From: Cellvibrionaceae bacterium
Lineage (GTDB): Bacteria; Pseudomonadota; Gammaproteobacteria; Pseudomonadales; Cellvibrionaceae
NCBI GenBank assembly: GCA_030597965.1
Contig: JAUVQU010000058.1
Coordinates: forward strand, 1 to 12,104
Length of the DNA stretch: 12,104 bases
Direction: 5' to 3'
Part shown: positions 6,657 through 12,104 of the stretch, piece after piece
Numbering within the stretch: the first letter of the stretch is position 1
Layout of the letters: the number at the start of each line of letters is the position of its first letter
Made by a program: the position numbers and the translations under genes
Notes under the pieces: model-generated
Seen by the model: the letters and a program-made list of their open reading frames with translations, nothing else
The model's database searches: none
What the model was told of the DNA's origin: nothing

Positions 6657-7019
6657 CTACGCGAAGCGTTTTTCCAAGTAAGCAATGATCTCGCTGGATT
6701 CATACATCCACTCTACTTGATCGCCCTTCTCTATACGCAAGCAAGGTACTTTTAGTGAGCCACCCTGTGTGATTAGCTCCTGGCGGTAGGGGTCTTTTTT
6801 TGCGTCAACCGTTGTGATGGGTAAATTTAGACGACGCATGGCTCGGCGTGTTTTTACGCAAAAAGGGCAGGCTTTAAACTGATAAAGCGACCAATTAGAC
6901 ACGGATTCCAATACTTCCGTTTGAGCTGATTTGCTGCGTTTTTGGGGGCGTGGCTGCGTGAGTTTATCAACCAGCAGAATAATATTGCCCAATACAAAGC
7001 GGATAACTTTAAAAAACAT
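6657..7019 (-). CDS. Membrane-anchored glutaredoxin-like protein (GST N-terminal/thioredoxin fold)
   Basis: The 120-residue protein begins with one hydrophobic stretch (FFKVIRFVLGNIILLVD, 2-18), probably an uncleaved membrane anchor, followed by a basic linker (about 22-32). A glutaredoxin domain then covers about 43-120: first strand WSLYQFKA, dithiol site CPFC (51-54), basic helix VKTRRAMRRL, cis-proline VPC (91-93), and the glutathione-binding-type MYESSEIIAYL (105-115). It should carry out glutathione-linked thiol-disulphide exchange. If the basic linker follows the positive-inside rule, the domain is cytoplasmic. The extra cysteine next to the cis-proline (C93) is notable. AAGG lies 7 nt upstream of the ATG. 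The stop is 41 nt from the convergent trpE stop, and no strong terminator is visible in that gap. I do not recognise a gene name. Confidence 0.85.
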   Translation of the reverse strand: MFFKVIRFVLGNIILLVDKLTQPRPQKRSKSAQTEVLESVSNWSLYQFKACPFCVKTRRAMRRLNLPITTVDAKKDPYRQELITQGGSLKVPCLRIEKGDQVEWMYESSEIIAYLEKRFA

Positions 7020-7152
7020 CTTTCTACCTTGGGTTTATTGGCTCATACGCTATGCGTTAAGATGAGCGGGATATAAAGTGATGGCGATTGTACGGAAAAT
7101 CAGCAGAGTCGCAAGTTTCAGCTGGGTTATTTGATTTGTTGGAGTAAAAGTT

Positions 7153-7431
7153 ATGCCAGTGGCAATGGCGCGTCATATTTTGGTTAAAACAAAAAGTGAG
7201 GCTGAAAAGCTCAAGCAACAATTAGCGAAAGGTGCAGATTTTGGCACGCTGGCTAAAAAGCACTCGACGTGTGCATCGGCCAAGGCAGGCGGGAATCTTG
7301 GGGAGTTTCGCCCGGGGCAGATGGTGAAAGCATTTGATCAGGTGGTTTTCAAAAAGCCTATATTGACGGTGCATGGGCCTATTAAAACGCAGTTTGGGTT
7401 TCATTTGATCGAAACGATCTATCGAGACTAA
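7153..7431 (+). CDS. ppiC: Peptidyl-prolyl cis-trans isomerase C (parvulin)
   Basis: A single-domain cytoplasmic parvulin of 92 residues, almost the same length as E. coli PpiC and colinear with it. It catalyses cis-trans isomerisation of Xaa-Pro bonds. Expected active-site positions are present: H8 in ARHILVK, C40 in KKHSTCASA, the GGNLGEFRPGQMV loop (46-58, with M57), F61 in KAFDQVVF, and F81/H84 in TQFGFHLI. There is no signal peptide or chaperone domain, so it is not SurA or PpiD. GGAG (7141-7144) lies 8 nt before the ATG at 7153, which favours this start over the ATG at 7165. The 133-nt gap shared with the divergent glutaredoxin-like gene holds TATAAA (7072-7077) as a possible -10, without a convincing -35. 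Confidence 0.95.
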   Translation: MPVAMARHILVKTKSEAEKLKQQLAKGADFGTLAKKHSTCASAKAGGNLGEFRPGQMVKAFDQVVFKKPILTVHGPIKTQFGFHLIETIYRD

Positions 7432-7436
7432 AGGGT

Positions 7437-7458
7437 ACCCCTACAGTTTTGTAGAGGT
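7437..7458. terminator. Hairpin between convergent ppiC and rlmG
   Basis: ACCCCTACA (7437-7445) pairs with TGTAGAGGT (7450-7458) around a 4-nt loop, with one C-A mismatch (eight of nine pairs). It lies between two convergent stop codons, where a bidirectional terminator is expected. No long T-run follows on either strand, so strength is uncertain. Confidence 0.42.
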
Positions 7459-7469
7459 TGTACAGTGAG

Positions 7470-8630
7470 TTAACGTTTGGTGGCGCGCAGTACGACAAAT
7501 TTTTTATTGGCCGCCACAGTGATGCAGCTGCCATACATGCGCTTCAGTAGCTGTTCATAGCCTAAGTGACGATTAGCAATCACCCAAAGCTTACCGCCTT
7601 GTTTTAATACACGCTTAGAATCGCTGAACATCTGACGTGCAATGTGTGTGGCGATGGTCGACTGCTGGTGAAACGGGGGGTTCGTCAAAATAACTTCGGC
7701 GCTGTTATCGGGTTGTTTCTCCAGGCAATTATCAACGTGAAACTCAGCTTCCCTTGTCTGCCCGAAAATAGTGTCAAAGTTTTCTTGTGCACTGGCAACC
7801 GCCATAAACGATTCATCGGTAAAGACCAATTTGGCGTTGGGATTCTTCTCGGCGGTTAAAATGCCGATCACACCATTGCCACAACCCATATCAATAATGG
7901 TTTGTGCGCCTGTGCTTTCCGGCAGATGTTCCAGTAGCAAGCGAGTGCCGATGTCCAAGCTGGCGCGCGAAAAAACGGCCGCGTGATTACTCAATGTATA
8001 AGCTGTATTTTCCAATGGATAATAGCTGGGGTAGGGCGATTCACCCTGCCAGTGTTGAGGTTGAGGCTGGCAAAAAATCAGGCGTGCTTTTTTCTTGGCG
8101 AGTGATGTATGTGTGGGCCCAATGATCTTCTCAAACAGAGCTATGGTGCTGTTGTGAATATTTTTTACCATCCCCGCGGCGACAATCACTGTCTTTTCTG
8201 TAATTGCAGAGCGTAATCGATAGAGCTGATCTTCTAACAGCGATAATGTTCGGGGCACTTTAATAAATAGATAATCTAATTTTTCTTTAGGTGCTTCAAG
8301 TGAATGAAGCAAGGATACGTGACTGGCCGGTAGTTCATTGGCACTAAGGTTTTGCAGGCACGCGGCTTGGGCAATATAAGAATCGCCAAGGGATTGTGGG
8401 CTGAATGTATTCAGTGCCACAGCGAGTGCGCCAAAGCCGTCATTAATGATGGCGATGTTTGATGGTCCGTTCAGTTCTAATTCGGCCACATGCTTGAGCA
8501 AATATTCATCGGCCGCATCCCAGGCGCGCAATGGTTCCTGTCGGCCGCTGTTGCGCTTAGCTTTTGGGAAGCGTTCCAGTTGAAATTGTCCAAAGGCGCA
8601 GTCGAGCGTGGTGGGTGCGTCAGTGTTCAT
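7470..8630 (-). CDS. rlmG: 23S rRNA (guanine(1835)-N(2))-methyltransferase RlmG
   Basis: RlmG methylates N2 of G1835 in 23S rRNA using S-adenosylmethionine. The 386-residue protein follows E. coli RlmG along its whole length. The N-terminal degenerate methyltransferase-like domain includes LRAWDAADEYLL (34-45), NDGFGALA (63-70), LGDSYIA (81-87), IKVPRTLSLLE (123-133) and GPTHTSLAKKKARL (171-184). The catalytic Rossmann domain includes NHAAVFSRASLDIGTRLLLEHLP (215-237), SAM-binding DMGCGNGVIG (247-256), acidic TDES (271-274), and the N2-guanine signature NPPFHQQ (317-323). It ends with NKKFVVLRA (375-383). The start at 8630 has no clear ribosome site, but its N-terminal length agrees with the family. 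The upstream kinase-like gene is on the same strand 60 nt away, so the two may share a transcript. Confidence 0.95.
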   Translation of the reverse strand: MNTDAPTTLDCAFGQFQLERFPKAKRNSGRQEPLRAWDAADEYLLKHVAELELNGPSNIAIINDGFGALAVALNTFSPQSLGDSYIAQAACLQNLSANELPASHVSLLHSLEAPKEKLDYLFIKVPRTLSLLEDQLYRLRSAITEKTVIVAAGMVKNIHNSTIALFEKIIGPTHTSLAKKKARLIFCQPQPQHWQGESPYPSYYPLENTAYTLSNHAAVFSRASLDIGTRLLLEHLPESTGAQTIIDMGCGNGVIGILTAEKNPNAKLVFTDESFMAVASAQENFDTIFGQTREAEFHVDNCLEKQPDNSAEVILTNPPFHQQSTIATHIARQMFSDSKRVLKQGGKLWVIANRHLGYEQLLKRMYGSCITVAANKKFVVLRATKR

Positions 8631-8690
8631 AGGTATGCCAAGTGGGTGGTGTCGTGGGGCTACGGGATAGCGTGTTATTTCAAGCGTCTT

Positions 8691-9383
8691 TTATTTAAAC
8701 CGCCGCAGAATAGGGTTGTTGATGTATTTTTTCCAGAAATCTCGGAGTACACGAACCAGCCAGGGTTTTTGTCCCTGTTGTTGTTCTTTCGCGCTGAGGT
8801 CTTCCCCGGTAAGGTCGGCTTTCATCTTAATTAAGCCAATCCGGTCTAAGCGCTGTAAATACACCACTAAGAGAGTTTTTGGGAAAAATAACCACTTAAT
8901 GCGCTGAGGCTTTCTGATGGCGGAGGCAAAGTCAAAAAAGCGTGCGCCACCATTGTCCAAAATTAAAATGTTGTCACGGCGAAAGTCATTATGGGAAAAG
9001 CCACGATCATGAAAAATTTCCAGAAAAGCTTGAGTTTGTGCAAAGGCGGCAGGCCATTGCCCGGCATTTTCCCTGTCGGGGCTCACTCCGTCTAAAAACT
9101 CCATCGCAAAACTGTAGTTATCGAGATAACCATAAGTTGCTGGTACTAGGTGCGTGTCGGCCAGTGCATCAAGAACGCCAATCTCTCGTTTGATTAACGT
9201 GCGACACATTAAGGTTCTAGCGATAGGGTGGCGTTCATTGAAATCCTTCACCACTATTTTATGGTCGTCAACAGTCACAAGGTACACATCAGACTGCGCC
9301 ATTCCCCGGCTGGGTCGCAGCGTAATGAACTCTCCTTGGCGGAGCGCTGCTGATATTCTTTCTTTTGGTATGTTGCTAGGCAT
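8691..9383 (-). CDS. Small LPS-kinase-family protein (Kdo/WaaP/InaA-like)
   Basis: A 230-residue protein-kinase-fold protein, probably a cytoplasmic kinase acting on LPS core sugar or lipid-linked substrates; the true substrate cannot be read from the sequence. Visible kinase elements are VYLVTVDDHKIVVKDF (33-48, with K46 as the ATP lysine), an alpha-C glutamate candidate E67 in KREIGVL, the hinge region FAMEFLDG (92-99), the catalytic loop HNDFRRDNIL (131-140: D133, N138), and DFA (151-153) instead of DFG. The first two segments resemble Kdo kinase and InaA family members. Residues 160-230 form a basic helical tail (RIKWLFFPKT, RVLRDFWKKY) that could contact the membrane surface. The start ATG at 9383 has no strong ribosome site. 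It lies just upstream of rlmG, and I see no other LPS core gene in the window except lptD, 8 kb away. A RIO-type or antibiotic-kinase role is less likely. Confidence 0.8.
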   Translation of the reverse strand: MPSNIPKERISAALRQGEFITLRPSRGMAQSDVYLVTVDDHKIVVKDFNERHPIARTLMCRTLIKREIGVLDALADTHLVPATYGYLDNYSFAMEFLDGVSPDRENAGQWPAAFAQTQAFLEIFHDRGFSHNDFRRDNILILDNGGARFFDFASAIRKPQRIKWLFFPKTLLVVYLQRLDRIGLIKMKADLTGEDLSAKEQQQGQKPWLVRVLRDFWKKYINNPILRRFK

Positions 9384-9478
9384 ACGAGACCAATTTTGTG
9401 TAATGGCTGTAATTATTTAACACGGTGAACCATTTTACCTTGCTAAAGATTAAATACTAACCCAAGAAGCATAAAGCC

Positions 9479-9501
9479 GCATAATTAAAGGTTTATTATG
9501 C
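9479..9501. repeat. AT-rich palindrome in the kinase/modA divergent gap
   Basis: GCATAAT (9479-9485) and ATTATGC (9495-9501) are perfect 7-bp inverted arms around a 9-nt spacer. A partial extra copy, GCATAA, lies just upstream (9469-9474). The site is about 95 bp upstream of the kinase-like gene and 150 bp upstream of modA. It resembles an operator for a dimeric regulator. It does not match the ModE operator pattern I know from E. coli. Apart from this palindrome and the site at 9591-9646, I see nothing in the 266-nt gap. Confidence 0.5.
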
Positions 9502-9590
9502 AAAGATTCTTAGAGGCAAGATAAAGCATGACAGTCTGTGCTTGCTGGTGAGAAAATAACCGCCTTGCTTAAAGATACTGAGCGCTGGGG

Positions 9591-9646
9591 TTGTGGCTGT
9601 TTATCCACAGCTTATACGACAAACTGTTCAATGTATTTGTGAATAA
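9591..9646 (+). promoter_or_regulatory. Candidate modA promoter with two DnaA-box matches
   Basis: TTGTGG (9591-9596) and TATACG (9613-9618), 16 nt apart, could be a sigma70 promoter for modABC. The spacer contains TTATCCACA (9601-9609), a perfect match to the DnaA box TTATNCACA. A second perfect match, TTATTCACA, lies on the minus strand at 9638-9646, ending 3 nt before the modA ATG. TGTGG (9592-9596) and CCACA (9605-9609) also form an inverted repeat, so a different regulator may recognise this site. Confidence 0.35.
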
Positions 9647-9649
9647 CTG

Positions 9650-10447
9650 ATGGTGAGTATGAGTTTGGTTTTTCGACAACTTTTATTTTGGTGGCTCTTG
9701 CTGGCAGGGTTGCTCCCTGTGTGTGCGCGCGCGTCCGATACGCTTACCGTAGCCGTGGCCAGTAATTTCTCTGCGCCTGCTAAGGTGTTAATGGCTGACT
9801 TTGAGCAGCGCACAAAAATAGATGTGCGGCTGGTGCTGGCTTCTTCGGGTAAGTTACTCGCTCAAATTACGCAAGGAGCGCCTTTTGATGTGTTTCTTTC
9901 TGCGGATGATGAAAAGCCTGCCTATTTGGTGGAGGCCGGATTCGCTGAGCCCTCATCAATTTTTACCTATGCTGTAGGGCAAGTGGTGTTGTGGTCCCCC
10001 GTAATGCAGGACGAGCGAATGTTGCTGCAGCGTCTGAAAAATCAGCAGTTTTCTCGGTTAGCTATTGCTAATCCTCGTCTGGCGCCTTATGGAGTGGCAG
10101 CTATGGAGGTGTTAACTGCGCTGGATTTAGTTCCTGCGGTTGAGCCAAAGCTCGTTAGGGGTGAGAATATTGCACAGACACTGCAGTTTGTTGCCAGCCG
10201 CAATGTGGAGTTTGGGTTTATTGCGCGTTCTCAGTGGCTGCAAATTCAGTCGAATAAAAAACAAAATAATGTAGGGGCTGGCTGGGCTGTTTCGCCGTCA
10301 TTGCATGCACCTATCCGCCAACAAGCTGTATTGCTCAAGCGGGCTGAATCGAATCCGGCAGCGAGCGCGTTTCTGGCGTTTTTAAAATCTGAAGAAGCCC
10401 GAAAGGTGATTGCCAGTTACGGTTATCTAACCCCTAACGATGAATAG
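9650..10447 (+). CDS. modA: Molybdate ABC transporter, periplasmic binding protein
   Basis: ModA captures molybdate (and usually tungstate) in the periplasm and delivers it to ModBC. The 265-residue precursor has a Sec signal peptide: a hydrophobic core about 11-24 and probable cleavage at ARA-S around residues 26-29. The mature domain starts TLTVAVASNF (31-40). Ligand-pocket segments of the family are present: S38 in VAVASN, the SSGKLLAQI turn (65-73), DVFLSADDEKP (80-90), IANPRLAPYGVAA (139-151), and GENIAQTLQFV (171-181) with VEFGFIARSQ (186-195). In the last segment phenylalanine stands where the E. coli protein has a ligand tyrosine; this FGF form occurs in Pseudomonas-type ModA. The start is ambiguous: ATG 9650, GTG 9653 and ATG 9659 all precede the signal core, and none has a strong ribosome site. 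modB follows after 20 nt. Confidence 0.93.
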   Translation: MVSMSLVFRQLLFWWLLLAGLLPVCARASDTLTVAVASNFSAPAKVLMADFEQRTKIDVRLVLASSGKLLAQITQGAPFDVFLSADDEKPAYLVEAGFAEPSSIFTYAVGQVVLWSPVMQDERMLLQRLKNQQFSRLAIANPRLAPYGVAAMEVLTALDLVPAVEPKLVRGENIAQTLQFVASRNVEFGFIARSQWLQIQSNKKQNNVGAGWAVSPSLHAPIRQQAVLLKRAESNPAASAFLAFLKSEEARKVIASYGYLTPNDE

Positions 10448-10467
10448 ATATCAGTTGGAAGTGAATA

Positions 10468-11175
10468 ATGGAGTTGTCTGAATCGGATGTTGCGGCGCTG
10501 TGGTTAACCCTGCGCATAGCGACCACCACAACGCTGATCCTATTGGTGCTGGGTACGCCCTTAGCTCTGTGGTTGGCGCGTACTCGCTCACCGTTTCGCG
10601 GTGTCGTATCGGCAGTAGTCGCCTTGCCATTAGTGTTGCCACCCAGTGTCTTGGGCTTTTATTTGTTGTTGGCGATGGGCCCTGAAGGCCCTATAGGTCA
10701 GCTGACTTATAGCCTGGGTTTAGGCTCGCTGGCGTTTAGCTTTTGGGGTTTAGTGGTGGCTTCTGTTTTCTATTCCCTGCCTTTTGTGGTGCAACCGATT
10801 CAAAATGGAATTGAGTCGCTAGGCCCCCGGCCTTTAGAGGTGGCGGCGACTTTAGGCGCGGGGCCTTGGGATCGTTTTTTCTCGGTGTTATTACCGCTGG
10901 CTAAATCCGGCTTTATTACTGCTGCGGTATTGGGGTTCGCGCACACCGTCGGCGAATTTGGTGTCGTGCTGATGGTGGGCGGCAATATCCCCGAGGTGAC
11001 TCAGGTGGTTTCGGTTCAGATCTACGAGCATGTGGAATCCATGAATTACCGCTCTGCCCATGTGCTCTCGGCGGTTATGTTGTTGTTCTCCTTTGTGGTC
11101 TTAAGTTTGGTGTATAGCATGAATAGGCGGTCGCCGAAATCCAGCCAGAATTTTGGAGGGTTAAATGGCCTCTGA
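10468..11175 (+). CDS. modB: Molybdate ABC transporter permease
   Basis: ModB forms the homodimeric inner-membrane channel of the ModABC importer. The 235-residue protein has about five membrane spans (roughly 12-36, 45-70, 88-110, 148-170 and 198-217). The cytoplasmic EAA loop EVAATLGAGPWDRFFSVLLPL (124-144) docks on ModC; the conserved G of the EAA motif is G130 or G132. The family segment TVGEFGVVLMVGGNIP (160-175) follows. The C-terminal tail is short and basic. GGAAG (10457-10461) lies 6 nt before the ATG. The 3' end overlaps modC by 11 nt, which suggests translational coupling within a modABC operon. Sulphate or thiosulphate permeases (CysT/CysW) are the nearest alternative, but the ModA neighbour and the VGGNIP segment favour molybdate. 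Confidence 0.94.
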   Translation: MELSESDVAALWLTLRIATTTTLILLVLGTPLALWLARTRSPFRGVVSAVVALPLVLPPSVLGFYLLLAMGPEGPIGQLTYSLGLGSLAFSFWGLVVASVFYSLPFVVQPIQNGIESLGPRPLEVAATLGAGPWDRFFSVLLPLAKSGFITAAVLGFAHTVGEFGVVLMVGGNIPEVTQVVSVQIYEHVESMNYRSAHVLSAVMLLFSFVVLSLVYSMNRRSPKSSQNFGGLNGL

Positions 11176-12104
11176 AATAGCGATTCACTTAAATTTGAGC
11201 CAGGGTGAGTTTGATCTCAGTGTGAACTTAGCGCTTCCCTCCAGTGGCATTACTGTTGTGTTTGGTCGCTCGGGGTCGGGTAAAACAACCCTGTTGCGAG
11301 CGGTGGCGGGGTTAGAAAAGTCTGCCCATGGCGATCTGACAGTAGCCGGTGATGTTTGGCAGTCGCAACATCAGTTTTTACCAGCCCATAAGCGTCCGCT
11401 GGGTTATGTGTTCCAGGAGGCCAGCTTGTTTGAGCATCTGACGGTTGAGCAGAACCTTCAGTATGCGGCTAAAAGAACTCGTGCAGCTCAGCCACTAATG
11501 GGTGAGGCGGCGCAACAGCACATCATTGAGCTGCTGGACATCCAATCTTTGATGGGGCGCTATTCTGCGCAGCTGTCTGGCGGAGAGCGTCAGCGAGTAG
11601 CGATTGCCCGTGCATTATTTACACAGCCTCAGTTGTTGCTGCTTGATGAGCCTTTGGCTTCCCTGGATTTCTCTCGTAAGCAGGAGGTTTTAGGGTATCT
11701 AGAGCGCCTTCGCTCCGAAATAAAGATACCCGTTATCTATGTAACCCACAGTACTGAGGAATTGGTGCGTCTGGCGGATTATGTGGTGGTGTTAGAGCAA
11801 GGACAGGTTAAGTCTCAGGGTGAGTTGCAAGAAGTATTGGCCGATCAGAAGGTGTTAGCTGATATTTCTCACGAACCCTTTTCGCTGTTGCGGGGCTCAG
11901 TGGTTGAATCACTTGAGCCTGGATTGTCTTGCATTGATGCCGGTGGGATAACCCTGCGTCTGCCGCAGCAATCACTCATTATAGGTGATGCGGTGCGTAT
12001 ACGCTTGAACGCAAAAGACATCAGTATTGCCCTGTCAAAGGCAGCCGACAGCAGTATTTTGAATATCCTTCCGTGCCAAATAGAAGCGATTGAGTCACTG
12101 GGCG
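11165..12104 (+). CDS. modC: Molybdate ABC transporter ATP-binding protein (3' end cut by window)
   Basis: ModC is the ATPase that drives ModB. I translated from ATG 11165 to the window edge: 313 codons with no stop. Walker A GRSGSGKT (34-41), Q-loop YVFQEASLF (81-89), ABC signature LSGGERQRVAIARAL (137-151), Walker B LLLLDEP (157-163), D-loop SLD (166-168) and switch histidine H195 in YVTHSTEE are intact. After about residue 240 comes a molybdate-type C-terminal region (GDAVRIRLNAKDISIAL, 274-290), followed by the start of a Mop-like segment from about 296 (SILNILPCQIEAIESLG); the remainder lies beyond the window. GGAGGG (11155-11160) is a strong ribosome site 4 nt before the ATG, inside the modB 3' end. 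Typical family length is about 350-370 residues, so perhaps 40-60 residues are missing. Confidence 0.95.
   Translation, partial: MASEIAIHLNLSQGEFDLSVNLALPSSGITVVFGRSGSGKTTLLRAVAGLEKSAHGDLTVAGDVWQSQHQFLPAHKRPLGYVFQEASLFEHLTVEQNLQYAAKRTRAAQPLMGEAAQQHIIELLDIQSLMGRYSAQLSGGERQRVAIARALFTQPQLLLLDEPLASLDFSRKQEVLGYLERLRSEIKIPVIYVTHSTEELVRLADYVVVLEQGQVKSQGELQEVLADQKVLADISHEPFSLLRGSVVESLEPGLSCIDAGGITLRLPQQSLIIGDAVRIRLNAKDISIALSKAADSSILNILPCQIEAIESLG

Noticed and set aside
7644..8125. Several plus-strand open frames across rlmG
   Set aside because: They are shadows of a full-length, motif-complete rlmG on the minus strand and have no recognisable content.
9420..9649. A replication origin in the AT-rich gap with DnaA boxes
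   Set aside because: Only two boxes are present, and no dnaA, gyrB, mnmG or rpmH neighbours are in the window. This supports at most a regulatory or titration site.
9384..9649. Molybdenum-cofactor riboswitch or ModE operator before modA
   Set aside because: I could not find the ModE inverted-repeat pattern, or enough structured RNA between the candidate promoter and the modA start for a riboswitch.
1..12104. Mobile elements, CRISPR arrays, toxin-antitoxin or phage-defence genes
   Set aside because: Every sizeable frame is a recognisable core gene or its shadow, and no direct-repeat array or terminal inverted repeats with a transposase were seen.

Overview
The window looks like chromosomal core DNA of a gammaproteobacterium. 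Gene content and order resemble Pseudomonas and marine Cellvibrionales-type relatives. The evidence is the lptD / amgK-murU divergent pair, an rpe-gph-trpE neighbourhood, an E. coli-like PpiC, an RlmG close to the E. coli family, and mixed base composition with many GTG starts. Species cannot be named from the sequence alone. No rRNA, tRNA, CRISPR array, insertion sequence or phage gene was found.

Layout. Positions 1-901 (minus) hold the N-terminal 300 codons of lptD, the outer-membrane LPS translocon, cut by the window edge. Diverging from it, amgK and murU (1128-2911, plus) overlap by 4 nt and form a peptidoglycan-recycling pair that makes UDP-MurNAc from MurNAc. Then come rpe and gph (2991-4393, plus). 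A small lipoprotein with a Dabb-type domain (4408-4821) sits on the minus strand between gph and trpE (5152-6615, plus). The 330-nt gap before trpE has small inverted repeats, a weak terminator-like hairpin and a short ORF with a Trp-Arg-Trp run that may be a trp leader.

TrpE converges with a membrane-anchored glutaredoxin-like protein (6657-7019, minus), which diverges from the parvulin ppiC (7153-7431, plus). PpiC converges with rlmG (7470-8630, minus) across an imperfect hairpin. Upstream of rlmG on the same strand is a small LPS-kinase-family (Kdo/WaaP/InaA-like) protein (8691-9383).

Across a 266-nt divergent gap lies the molybdate ABC transporter operon modA-modB-modC (9650 to the window end, plus). 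Its modC is cut inside the C-terminal accessory domain. That gap contains two perfect DnaA-box matches (TTATNCACA) in opposite orientation within 46 bp, one inside a candidate modA promoter, plus a separate AT-rich palindrome.

Most of the window is ordinary housekeeping DNA with recognisable families. I did not find a convincing undescribed system. The points that merit a second look are regulatory: the trpE leader region and the DnaA-box pair upstream of modA.
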